Shown here one piece after another: positions 8,781 to 18,441 of a DNA stretch of 28,400 bases; positions within the stretch are counted from its first letter, which is position 1, and each line of letters opens with the position of its first letter. The DNA comes from Mastigamoeba balamuthi. Lineage: Eukaryota > Evosea > Mastigamoebida > Mastigamoebidae. Position numbers and translations under genes: made by a program. The DNA is taken from positions 188,730 through 217,129 of the forward strand of contig CACRSC010000015.1 of NCBI GenBank assembly GCA_902651635.1. Reading direction: 5' to 3'. The notes beneath the pieces were generated by a model. It saw only the letters and a program-made list of their open reading frames with translations. It was not told the DNA's origin and did no database searches.

Positions 8781-9833
8781 ATGAGCTCCACGTTCGTGTG
8801 GACGGCGCAGGACGAGCAGAGCTGCGGCCGTGTGCGGCTGTCCGAGCCCCAGCAGATCCTGACGTACGAGCAGCCGCGCGGTTCGCGCTCGTCGCAGCTC
8901 GGCGGCTGGCCTCCGCGCCTGCTGCCCCGCATCCCCACCCCGCTCGACCTCGACGCGCGCTACGACGCCGAGGCCCTCGCCGCCGCCGCCCAGTCCGCGC
9001 TGCAGAGCCCGCCCGACACGTCGCTCGAGCCGTTCACGTCGTGCCTCGAGCGCGTGCGCTACAGCCCGCGCCGCGAGGGCGTCGCCGTCGTGAGCTTCCG
9101 CCACAACCTCATCAAGCTGCTCGCCAGCCGCTACGCCGGCGACCCCTGGCGCGTCGACGTGCTCCGCGCCCGCGGCGTCGTGCACCTTGGCGTCGTGCCG
9201 CGCGCCGAGGACCCCGGCGACGCGCGCGCCCTGCGCTTCGCGTTCTGGGGCCGCGAGTTCGAGCGCTCCGTCGCGCCCTCTGCGCAGCCCGGCAGCGAGT
9301 TCTGCGCCGCGTTCCGCACGCGTCTGGGGCCCGTCAGCCTGCTGCTCGCCGCCGAGATCGACTGCACGCGCGAGGCGAGGCCGCCCGAGGGCTGCGGGTG
9401 CGGCGACGGCCCGAGCCCCGCGTCGTACGTGGAGCTCAAGACGGCCAGGGAGCCGGGCAGCGCGCGGGCGTGGGAGGGCTTCGCGCGGCGCAAGCTGCTG
9501 GCCGCGTGGGCGCAGTCGTACCTCGCGGGCGTCCCGCGGGTGCTCTTCGGCATGCGCGACGACCGCGGCGTCGTCGGCAGGGTCGTCGAGAAGGCGACGG
9601 AGGAGATCCCCGCGTGGGCCGGGACGCGGGCGTGGGACAAGAACGCCGTGCTGGGCCGCGCGGCTGCGGCGCTCCAGTGGATCGTGGAGAGCACCGCAGA
9701 CGGCGCCCGCTACGAGCTGACGAGCGACGGAGGCGAGCCCGCGGTGCTGCGGCTCGAGAGGGTGCCCGTCGACCAGGGGCCTCCGGTGGTCAGCGAGCAG
9801 TACCTGCGGTTCCTCTCCGAAGACGACAACTGA
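8781..9833 (+). CDS. DXO/Rai1-family decapping exoribonuclease (intronless)
   Basis: 350 residues in one exon. DXO/Rai1 enzymes remove incomplete or non-canonical caps (and NAD caps) from RNA and degrade the body 5' to 3'; yeast Rai1 also supports Rat1/Xrn2. Landmarks in order are the N-terminal EPQQILTYEQP segment, VVSFRHNLIKLLASRY (substrate Arg motif), FAFWGREFE, the metal site AAEIDC with E192 and D194, and YVELKT with E218 and K220. RRKLLAAWAQSYLAGVPRVL follows, as expected for the family, then LFGMRDDRGVV. The ATG at 8781 precedes the conserved N-terminus directly. The first catalytic Glu region is harder to align. It lies head-to-head with the CCR4-like deadenylase gene across the tRNA, so two mRNA-decay genes flank one short intergenic block. 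Confidence 0.9.
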   Translation: MSSTFVWTAQDEQSCGRVRLSEPQQILTYEQPRGSRSSQLGGWPPRLLPRIPTPLDLDARYDAEALAAAAQSALQSPPDTSLEPFTSCLERVRYSPRREGVAVVSFRHNLIKLLASRYAGDPWRVDVLRARGVVHLGVVPRAEDPGDARALRFAFWGREFERSVAPSAQPGSEFCAAFRTRLGPVSLLLAAEIDCTREARPPEGCGCGDGPSPASYVELKTAREPGSARAWEGFARRKLLAAWAQSYLAGVPRVLFGMRDDRGVVGRVVEKATEEIPAWAGTRAWDKNAVLGRAAAALQWIVESTADGARYELTSDGGEPAVLRLERVPVDQGPPVVSEQYLRFLSEDDN

Positions 9834-9878
9834 TTTTGAAAATTGCAGGACCCCAATCCCCCCGCAATTTTTTCAAAA
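9834..9878 (+). repeat. Hairpin just after the DXO stop codon
   Basis: TTTTGAAAATTGC (9834-9846) is repeated in inverted form as GCAATTTTTTCAAAA (9864-9878), with two extra T and a C-rich 17-nt loop. It begins at the first base after TGA, so it sits in the 3' UTR. It may mark 3'-end formation or stabilise the mRNA. Confidence 0.6.
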
Positions 9879-9920
9879 ATTCAAATACCATATCTTATCC
9901 TCCTGCAAAGATATTCGAGG

Positions 9921-9930
9921 CATTTAAATG
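9921..9930 (+). promoter_or_regulatory. TATA-like CATTTAAATG palindrome
   Basis: CATTTAAATG lies 74 bases upstream of the ATG at 10004 in an otherwise GC-rich genome and resembles the TATTTAAA core element reported for Entamoeba promoters. AGATATT, the reverse of the AATATCT motif, lies just upstream at 9909-9915. The promoter role is inferred. Confidence 0.35.
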
Positions 9931-10003
9931 GTTGCGCGCCAAAATAATCCCTCAAACACAACCCTTCTTTTGTTTGGAGAGAGCAGCCGCACCGCACTCA
10001 CCA

Positions 10004-11770
10004 ATGGCTTCCGGCATGGGTACGTCCCCAATCCCGCCACCGCGCTCCCCCCAGCTCCCTCCCAACGCCCCCCGCTCACGCGTCCCCCGCAGCGTGGGAG
10101 ATGGAGAACGAGGCGTCGCACCTCAACGTGCCCACAACGCCCAACCGCGCTTCTGTACGTCCGCACGNNNNNNNNNNNNNNNNNNNNNNNNNNNNNNNNN
10201 NNNNNNNNNNNNNNNNNNNNNNNNNNNNNNNNNNNNNNNNNNNNNNNNNNNNNNNNNNNNNNNNNNNNNNNNNNNNNNNNNNNNNNNNNNNNNNNNNNNN
10301 NNNNNNNNNNNNNNNNNNNNNNNNNNNNNNNNNNNNNNNNNNNNNNNNNNNNNNNNNNNNNNNNNNNNNNNNNNNNNNNNNNNNNNNNNNNNNNNNNNNN
10401 NNNNNNNNNNNNNNNNNNNNNNNNNNNNNNNNNNNNNNNNNNNNNNNNNNNNNNNNNNNNNNNNNNNNNNNNNNNNNNNNNNNNNNNNNNNNNNNNNNNN
10501 NNNNNNNNNNNNNNNNNNNNNNNNNNNNNNNNNNNNNNNNNNNNNNNNNNNNNNNNNNNNNNNNNNNNNNNNNNNNNNNNNNNNNNNNNNNNNNNNNNNN
10601 NNNNNNNNNNNNNNNNNNNNNNNNNNNNNNNNNNNNNNNNNNNNNNNNNNNNNNNNNNNNNNNNNNNNNNNNNNNNNNNNNNNNNNNNNNNNNNNNNNNN
10701 NNNNNNNNNNNNNNNNNNNNNNNNNNNNNNNNNNNNNNNNNNNNNNNNNNNNNNNNNNNNNNNNNNNNNNNNNNNNNNNNNNNNNNNNNNNNNNNNNNNN
10801 NNNNNNNNNNNNNNNNNNNNNNNNNNNNNNNNNNNNNNNNNNNNNNNNNNNNNNNNNNNNNNNNNNNNNNNNNNNNNNNNNNNNNNNNNNNNNNNNNNNN
10901 NNNNNNNNNNNNNNNNNNNNNNNNNNNNNNNNNNNNNNNNNNNNNNNNNNNNNNNNNNNNNNNNNNNNNNNNNNNNNNNNNNNNNNNNNNNNNNNNNNNN
11001 NNNNNNCACGACGGCGCCCGCGTGCCCGGGGCGAGGCAGCTGGCGGCCCACCAGCGCGTCGTCTCGGCGCCCGCGACGGCCGCCCGCCACCCGAGCGCCC
11101 GCGGGGCGGCTGCGGCGGCCCCGTCTGCGCAGGCGACGCTGCGGGCGCACCGGCCGTCGGCCCCGTCGGATGCCCCGCGGACAGCGGTGCGCCCCGGGGC
11201 GGTCGCGATGCGGCCCGGGTCGTCGCATGCGACGCACTCGTCGATGATGGGGACCACGAGGCACCTCTCGGGGCTCCCGGTGCCCGCCAGTGCCAAGGCG
11301 CCTGCGGCAGTGCAGCACCAGCAGCACCAGCAGCTGCTGCAGGCCCCCCAGCAGCAGCTGCAGCAGACCATGAGGGCGCCCGGCACGCCCGGCGGCATGA
11401 AGTCGAGCGCTGCGGCCCTCTCGATGCTCGAGTCGCGTTTCGACGACCTCATCCGTGTACGTAGTTGCACATCCCCCCTTCCCGCCAAGTTCCTCCCCGC
11501 CCTCTCTTCCCTCGGCGCTTCTACCGCTTCTACAGTGGCCTCTGCATTTGCCACTTCCCTCTTGGATTCGAACTTCGCCGCAATTTCACTGGTATTGCCC
11601 CGCATTAACGTGCACACGCCCCGCCCCGTAATGGGCAACAGGAGCTGGACGCTGAGAGGGAGCACAGGGCCATGCTCGAGCGGGAGCTCCAGGCGGAGGT
11701 CGTCGCGCGCCAGGCGCTGGAGAAGCGGCTGGGCGAGCTCGAGGCGATGGTGAGGCGCGCTGCCCTGTAG
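10004..11770 (+). CDS. Gln/Ala-rich protein with C-terminal coiled coil, interrupted by an assembly gap
   Basis: Unrecognised. Exon 1 is only 16 bases (10004-10019, MASGM) and a GTACGT...CAG intron leads to exon 2 (10093-10154), giving MASGMAWEMENEASHLNVPT and then TPNRAS. A second GTACGT donor runs into an 839-base gap. After the gap an open frame encodes low-complexity Ala/Pro/Ser text, a Gln/His-rich tract (QHQQHQQLLQAPQQQLQQ) and SMLESRFDDLIR. An intron (11457-11641, GTACGT...CAG) then leads to the last exon, ELDAEREHRAMLERELQ and on to LEKRLGELEAMVRRAAL-stop. That end has heptad-like spacing and is probably a coiled coil for oligomerisation. The central part is unknown because of the gap, and the two sides could in principle be separate genes. 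Confidence 0.6.
10168..11006. other. Assembly gap (839 N)
   Basis: An unbroken run of N. It begins twelve bases into an intron of the Gln-rich gene and ends inside coding sequence. Any frame reading through it is meaningless. Confidence 0.99.
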
Positions 11771-12224
11771 AGTAACACTCTGCAAACGGCAGTCGCCGAG
11801 AAGCATTGTAGTGCATTCGGATGGCCGTAGAAAGCAACAAACACGAGATTGCTGCCTCCCCGCATCTAGGCTCGTGCTCGATTTCTATTGCATGCGGGTA
11901 CGCGCGCGACGCACCTGCGGGGTCGCAGTGGGCGGGGGATCTGTTCGCCTCGCATTTGCTCGAGTTCCGAAGGCGCGCGGATTTCTGCAGCTTCTGTCGC
12001 TATCGACCCAGGAAGGTGCGATCTGGTACACGAGACAGTACTGAAGTGCGATAGCTATCTTTAGCCGTTCGTTGAGTTCACGTAGTCCACGCATTCTTCT
12101 CTGCTCATCTGACGTATCAGTTCATTAATTTACTTTGAAGTCCAAGCGAAGGACCTGAAAGCCCAGGACGCCCGGGCCACCACACGCGAAGACGGCAGCA
12201 GCACTGGCACTCCCCTCCACACCC
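11771..12224. other. Intergenic region upstream of the zinc-finger gene
   Basis: 454 bases containing the 3' flank of the Gln-rich gene and the promoter of the CDCA7-like gene. The only notable feature is an A/T-rich stretch, TTCATTAATTTACTTTG at about 12120-12136, some 90 bases before the ATG. No coding or RNA signal was seen. Confidence 0.4.
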
Positions 12225-13187
12225 ATGTCGACGGCACGCGCGCAGGAGCGACAGACAACGACCCAGCAGGTGATTCTGCCCCCGGGGCTCCTGCCGGTGG
12301 GCTCGCTCTCTGTGCCCGTGAGCTGCGTGGGGAGCGAGACGCTCGCGGACTTCGTCGCGAGCCTCGAGCGCTCCGTCGGCGCCGTCGCCGGGGGCGGGCG
12401 CAGGGTGGTCGTCGAGGGCGTGCTGGACGTCGCCGCGGACCACCGCGTCGTCTCTATGGACTCGCCGCTCTCCGACGTCCTTATGGGCGAAGACGTACGT
12501 CCGCCAGTTTCTCTATCGGGCATTGTTCTATAAATGGTGGGTCATGACTGATCGTTCTTCGGCGTTTGCCCTATCGCAGGATGAGTACGAGCTCGTGCTG
12601 GTGCAGCAGAGCCCCCGCTGCACGGGGGCGCGGCAGCAGCACACGGGCTCGCCGTTTCACCTCCCCCTGACCAGCCCGCGCATGCGGCAAGGGACCAAGG
12701 AGTCGCCGAGGGCGTCCGGGGCTTCGCAGCAGCAACTGGTTTCGCCGCGGATGTCGCAGCAGGCGCGTGTTGCGCCGATGCCGCTCCCGCTGAGCAACCT
12801 GTCGCAGCTCAGCCCCAGGACCCTGAAGCAGCTCAGTCCCAAGTCGCAGCAGCAGCTGCAGGAGAGGATTATCGAGTCTTCTGGAAACTCGCAGGTCCGC
12901 CTTCCCCCCGTCTTCTACAGTGTTCGTCGAGTTCACTGACACGTCAGGGCGGGCAGATAATGCTCAACATCTCGTGCCACCGATGCCGTGCTAAGAAGGG
13001 CTTCTGCTACCTCTGCCCGACCAACCCGAAGCACAAGTACTGCCGCTCGTGCCTCGAGAAGCACTTCGGGCTCAAGGAGCTGACGACCAGCTGCCCTCTG
13101 TGCAAGAGGGCATGCAACTGCACCAAGTGCACGGCCAAGCAGTCGCCCCCGAGCTCTTCCGAGCCCATCGACGAGATGGAACTCTAG
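12225..13187 (+). CDS. CDCA7-type (zf-4CXXC_R1) zinc-finger protein with an SPR/SPK-rich linker (3 exons)
   Basis: 274 residues from exons 12225-12494, 12580-12894 and 12948-13187, all junctions GT-AG phase 0. Residues about 25-100 form a compact alternating segment (PVSCVGSETLADFVASLERS to DEYELVLVQQ) that could be a small beta-grasp-like domain; this is a guess. The linker (about 100-190) is Gln/Ser-rich and repeats Ser-Pro-Arg/Lys six times (SPRC, SPRM, SPRA, SPRM, SPRT, SPKS). The last 70 residues hold the zinc finger: CHRC, CYLCP, KYCRSCLEKHFG, CPLCKRACNCTKC. This is the Cys pattern of CDCA7/zf-4CXXC_R1 proteins, which act on chromatin (human CDCA7 partners the HELLS remodeller). The loops are shorter than in vertebrate CDCA7, so a divergent or plant-type 4CXXC protein is possible. 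A nuclear role is inferred. Confidence 0.78.
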
Positions 13188-13454
13188 AATCAACCTTAGA
13201 CATCTACCCTGAGTCTGCTAGTTCCCACGCGCCAGTTGAACGGGCAACGCCAAGCGCGTCGTCCGTCATTCAGCAAAGCGCATTTACGCGTGGTGCTTTA
13301 CTGCACAACACGCACCCCCGGCCGGTGTTACTCACCGATAGCATAACAAAGGATGCCAAGCCAGAAACCCTGGCCCTTTTTCTTCTAAGAACAGTTGCCG
13401 CGGTGTTTAGACAGCTTGCAAGTGCTTTATAAGGGAAGGAGAGGTGGAGGGGGT

Positions 13455-16400
13455 TCACTTCGGGTTCTGCCAGAGCGGTATGCTCGGCTCCGATCTGTGT
13501 GACTGCGGCATCTGCGGCTCCTCGGGCGGGACGACTCCGAAGAGCAGCGGCTGTGTGAGCGAGTCGGCCTCGAACACCGGCGACGCCGCGTTGGCCATGA
13601 CGAAGCTGGGCGGGATGAACGAGTTCAGCAGCGTGATGGAGCCAACGGGGTAGGCCATGGGGGACGCGCTCTTGGCCGGCGGGGGCATCACAAGCTGCAT
13701 CTGCGACCCCACGAGGCCCAGGCTGCTCTGTATGCTGCCCGACCCAACGGGGCTCTGGAAGCTGCCCTGGAAGTGGCTTGGCGCCCGGACCGGCGCCGGC
13801 TTTGGTGTGTCCCGCGGGAGCGAGGCAGACCACGACCCTCCTGAAGATGGCGGGACTTGAGAGAAGAACGGGATCAGCGGGCAGCGCCATTCAGCGGGCA
13901 GGGGTCCCTTACCGAGCATGATGAGGTTGCTCTGCTGCGACGGGTCGATGAGGAGGGTCTCCGGCGGTGGTGCCTCGAACTGGAGCCCTGTCTCGGCGAA
14001 GATCTCAGGCCAACGGGCCAGGATAGTGGCGAAGGGCGGCCGGTGCTTGGGCTGCGTGCTCCAGCATGAGAGGAGGAGTTCCTGCAGAGCCTTGGGGACG
14101 TCCTCTGGGATGTCCGGGTGGGGGAACGCATTCGACTGGCGTCGTGCGCCGCCGCTCTCCGAGTCCTGGGAGGACACAGCCATCTGCATGTACGTCTCTC
14201 GCGGGAGGAGAAGCTCCCACAGCACTACGCCAAAGGCGTAGATGTCTGTCGCCAGGACGGGTCTCATGCCAGCGATGAGCTCTGGGGCCAGCCACATGGA
14301 CTGCTGGTGCCACGAGTTGGACGACTTGCTGCCCTTGCCCAAGGGCGCGTGGAACCACCAGTCAGAGACCTTGGCAGACAGCTTGCTGTCCAGCTGCGAT
14401 GCAACAGCGTGAGATGAGCGGCAGCAGCGAAGAGCTACTGTACAAGGATAGACAGCGACGAGAGGTTCGAGTGGATGATGGGCAACCGTTGCGCGTGCAA
14501 GAACGTCATCCCTTTCAGGACGTCCTGCATTTATGTCAGAATGGCTACGATAGTGGTGAGAACGAGCGAGAGAGCGCACATAGGCGATCCCCATAAGAAG
14601 ATTGAAGTCGAGAGGCAGCATGTCGTTAGACAGGACCGACTGCAGCGACCCCATAGGCATGTACTCTGCACGCGCGAGTCAGAAACTCTGGAGCACGGAT
14701 GGACCACGGCGACTTGCCGGTGACGAGGATGAAGTCGGCGTCTGTCTCGGAGAAGCCCATGATCATGTGGCAGTTGGGGTGCCGCAGGGACCGCATGAGT
14801 GCCGCCTCGGCGCGGAGCGTTGCGAGCGCCTCGACGTCGGTCTGCGCAATCGGCATGACGCGGACCGCGACTTCGGTGCCCCTCCACAGCGCGAGGTAGA
14901 CCGTCCCCATGTGCCCGGACCCCAGCTCGTCCATAAGCTCGAGCTCCTTCCGCGGAATGAACATCTCCCCCTTGTTCTTCTGACTCGTTCCGTCAGAAGA
15001 GGAGTGGACTGGATGGGGGGGGCCAGGGAGGCCAGGGAGGCCACGCGGTGCGGGCTGGCGCACCATCTTGGAGAGGAAGATAATGAAGAGGCACATGAGG
15101 CACACAAAGACGATGAACCCCAGGACGCCCGCAGCGACGAACAGAACGCGTATGATCGACGGCGTCGGGCTGCCGCTGCTGGCGTCGGCCTCTGGCTGTA
15201 TCCCGCACCGGGCCAGCTTGTGGCTGAACCCCTCGACGGGATTGAACAGCCTGCTGTGCGGGTCCAGCTGTGTGACGAACACCAGGTCCAGCCCCTGGTT
15301 GCAGCAGGGCTCCGCCCGGGTGCAGTGCTCCACGAACGGCCCCACAGAGATGCCGCCGATGTCGAACACCCGGCCCGTGTAGACGGCGTCGACCAGCGCC
15401 TTGGGCGTCGGGGTCGTGCCGCGCGGGATCCGGCGCATGACCTCGGACAGAAAGCGAGCTGAGAAGTACCCCTGGAACGAGCTCGACTCGGTCTTGTCGT
15501 TGGAGACCCAGAACTGGAAGTCAGTGAAGATCTGGTAGCGCTGGCCGGTCAGCGGCGGCAGCAACTGCGTCTGGAACAGCCCGGCGGACGGCAGCTTGAC
15601 GTGCAGGCCCGCGAGCGCCTGCTCGAGGACCTCGGTCCCCGAAGCGCTGCTCGAGACCAGCGGCGTGCCCTCGAGCGCGCTGCCCGCAGAGAGCGAGGCG
15701 AACGCGGCTACGGCCTCAGCCGTAGCGAACGCAATCACCGCGTGCGGCTTCACGGACTCTATCGACCTGTGCGCGGGCTTGACGTAGGTGGTCCCCCGGC
15801 GGTAGGACGCCGACAGGACAAGCGAGACGTGGCGGCCCTTGCGCTTAATGGCAGCGACGACGCCGGCCAGGCCGTCGAGCCCGAAGTCGTCCTCCTGGTA
15901 CAGGACTGCGATCCGCGTGGAGTTGAGGCGCCCGACGAGGAACTCGACCATGACCTCGGCCTCCTGGTGGTACGAGGCGTACAGGTTGACGACGTTGCGC
16001 TGGAAGGGGAACCGGATGCTCTGCGCGCCCGACAGCGGGGCGAACAGGGCGACCTCGGAGTCCCGCAACGCCGAGAGGCAGCCGGCGGTGTCCTCCGTCC
16101 CGATCGTCCCGAACATCGCCAAGGCCTGTGCAGCAGTGCCCACGCTCGCGTCAGAGGGCGTGCGCCACAGCCTGCGGAGAGGAGCAGCTCACCCCGGCCC
16201 TGAGTAGCTTCCCGCAGTTCTCGTAGGCCAGAGTGATGTTGTCCCGGTCGCTGAGCGTCCCGAGGAGCAGCGGCAGCTCCAGGTCCGTCTTGCTGTTGTG
16301 CTGCGAGATGGCGCCGGCTGCCCCTATGCGCAGGCCATAGCCCACGGCCGAGAGGGGGCCCGCCGAGGCGAACGACTGGCCGATGAGCCAGCGGCCCCCG

Positions 16401-18166
16401 TCGCGCGTCCACTTGCCGATGCCGCACGTGGAGAACTTCAGGATCCCGTTGCGCACGGGCCTGGGGAGCAGGCCGCCGGTGGTGCCGGTGACGAAGACCT
16501 CGTGGGAGCCCTGGGCGCACGTCGAGCTGTAGGGCCCGAGCGAGAACCCGGAGATGGGGAACGTCTGCGAGTCGTTGATGACGCGCACAAAGTTGGCCCA
16601 CGACAGCGGGAAGCCGTACAGCGACAGCGCCCGGAATGCGACGTCGGCGATGAACCTGCCGGCGATGTACGCCTCGAGCCCCGCGTGCGTGGGCTCGCTG
16701 CTGTTGGGGAAGTTCTTCGCGATCGACCTGTTGTACTCCCTGCACAGATCGGCCACCCCGCAATGCAGGAGTTGAGACCGGGCTGTGCTGCTGCTGCGTG
16801 GGAGGAGGGAGGGGGAGGCCCAGGCCCCGCTGCCGCTGCCACTGCAGCGCGGCCCAGCGCCCTGCAAGGCACGCACAGCACGACGGGGTTGCCGCGGTTC
16901 GTGGGCACGGGCACCACCTGGCTCGACAGCACCAGCACGTCGAGCAGCTCGGAGCAGTTGGCAGCCTCCGAGTCGAGCGCCAGGCGCGCAGCGACCTCCT
17001 CGGCGTCGGCGTCGGACAGCGTCGCCAGGACGACGTCCGAGCGGCGCAGCTCGCAGGCGGACACGTAGGCGGCCGCCGAGACGGCTCGCGAGGTGCCCTG
17101 NGCCGCGAGACGGCTCGCGAGGTGCCCTGCACGAACAGTATGCGCGGCACGGCGACGGCGTACAGCTCGCGCAGGGCCGAGCGCACGCTCGCGACGAGCT
17201 CGCGGTCGCCCGCGCGGGGCGGCTGCGCGTAGGCGGCCCGCGAGAGCACCCTGACGCCGACGGTCGCCAGCGCGCCCCCGAACGCCTGCGCGACCTCTCT
17301 GGGCGGGACGAGCGCGCACGCGAGTGCTCGTCAGGGCGGTGTGGACTCTGGGAGCGGTGTGGGCAAAACAGAGCCCCCCCGAGCGACCGCGTGGCCGGGC
17401 TGCATCGCCCACCCGGCTGTGCGTGCGCCGAGGAGGCGGTGGCTGCTCCGTGCCTGTTCCCCCTCGGTGATTATCGCGAGGGGAATGAACAGGCACGGAC
17501 TTCCCCAGTGGTCTCTCGGTGCGCCCCCATTCCAAGGAAGAGCCCCTGCGGAAGCAGCAGCGGGGAAGTCCGGTTTGGAGCGCACAGGCCGTCGGTGTCG
17601 TTGCAGCAGAGGACCGAGGTGCTCTCGAACAGCGACCAGTCGGTCGCCAGGTACGTGATGAGCGCCTCGATCTCGTCGGCCCGCGACGCGCGCACGTTGA
17701 CGACGCGCCGCGCGAGCCCGTCGCTCGTGTAGAGCGCCTTGGGCCCCGCCAGCGCCCCCACGAACGGCGCGCCCAGCTCGTAGGCCGCGCCCGCCGCGGC
17801 CTCTGCGCACGCGCCGCCCACGACGCCCATGACGCCGAAGACGCCCGCGTCGCCCAGCAGCGCGTCCCGCACCTGCGCGCGCGCGAGCGCGGGGTCGCCC
17901 GCGTCGTCGTGCGAGGCGACGACGAACTTGACGTTGCTGTAGACGTTGGCGTCGGCAAAGGCGCTGCGGACACCGGCGAGCGCGCTGAGGCCTAGGTGGG
18001 CCGAGGCCCCCGTGAGCGGCGCCGCGTGGACCCACACCATCGTCGCGTTGTCGCGCGTGACGTCGCCGCAGAGCGCCAGCAGCGGCAGGGCGAGCAGCAC
18101 GAGCACGGCGGCGAGCGGGGCGGCTGCGGGCACGGGGCCCCCTCCGCGTTGTGGGCCCGCGCGCAT
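13455..18166 (-). CDS. Receptor-like membrane pseudokinase with two tandem periplasmic-binding (ANF-receptor type) domains
   Basis: Exons 17586-18166, 16877-17298, 16193-16739, 14718-16125, 14580-14665, 14444-14524 and 13455-14393 give about 1344 residues once a 29-base assembly duplication at 17101-17129 is ignored. The ATG at 18166 gives a clean signal peptide (residues 1-33, hydrophobic AAVLVLLALPLLALC). PBP-A is about 36-431 and PBP-B about 440-820. Both end in matching blocks: GFSLGPYSSTC..EVFVTG..FSTCG and GGISVGPFVEHC..LVFVTQ..LARCG. A membrane span lies at about 831-860, then the kinase fold (about 900-1165). LGSGHMGTVYLALWRG, the alpha-C region LRAEAALMRSLRHPN, VTEYMPMGSL, MWLAPELIAG and DIYAFGVVLWEL are intact. 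However VAVK reads VAVR, HRDLKxxN reads HSNLSSLS and DFG reads DWW, so catalysis is unlikely. The Pro/Ser-rich tail (about 1165-1344) may lose a 57-nt in-frame intron (GTAAGG). One intron is GC-AG. Probably a surface sensor for a small ligand; no cyclase domain follows. Confidence 0.85.
14666..14717 (-). other. GC-AG intron in the receptor gene
   Basis: The 52-nt intron begins GCAAGT, the strong GC-donor consensus, and ends TGCAG. Removing it (phase 1) rebuilds the kinase hinge FILVT-EYMPMGSL. No GT donor in range gives this frame. Confidence 0.8.
17077..17129. other. Assembly join: single N flanked by a 24-base duplication
   Basis: The same 24 bases (CGAGACGGCTCGCGAGGTGC then CCTG) stand at 17077-17100 and 17106-17129 around an N at 17101. 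Deleting 17101-17129 (29 bases) makes the exon of the receptor gene run in one frame from RILFVQGTSRAVS into AAAYVSACELRRS. The duplication is therefore an overlap that the assembler failed to merge, not biology. Confidence 0.9.
17448..17498. repeat. Long stem-loop inside intron 1 of the receptor gene
   Basis: CCGTGCCTGTTC (17448-17459) pairs with GAACAGGCACGG (17487-17498). The stem continues as CCCCTCG/CGAGGGG (17460-17466 with 17477-17483) after a 3-nt bulge, leaving a 10-nt loop: 19 perfect pairs in 51 bases. The host intron (17299-17585, 287 nt) is the longest confidently placed in the window. Confidence 0.8.
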
Positions 18167-18441
18167 TTGGTGGGGTGGGATAGAGGGGCACGGAGTGGCG
18201 GCGCGGGTCAACGACGCGTTGCTTGCGCGATGCGTGTAGAAGAAATGCAGTTTGATTCGCTTGGGAAGAGCAATTTACCGGAAACTGACGGGAATAGTAC
18301 GAGTTTTTCCCGTTCTCTGAATGACACGCTCTCGTGTGTCAGTGGCCTTGAACGTCTGCGCGAGTTGCATCGCCCTGGGCGGTTGGTGGGTCCCTTGGCC
18401 TTGGATTTCTCATTTTCTAGGGAAACTGGGAGGAAGAGTGT

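Noticed and set aside
9924-11806. Long open frames on both strands across 10168-11006
   Set aside because: They exist only because N triplets cannot contain stops. The supported gene is the + strand one with GTACGT introns and the coiled-coil end.
13455-18166. Receptor guanylyl cyclase
   Set aside because: The extracellular and kinase-homology parts fit, but nothing after the kinase fold resembles a cyclase; the tail is Pro/Ser-rich and ends at 13455.
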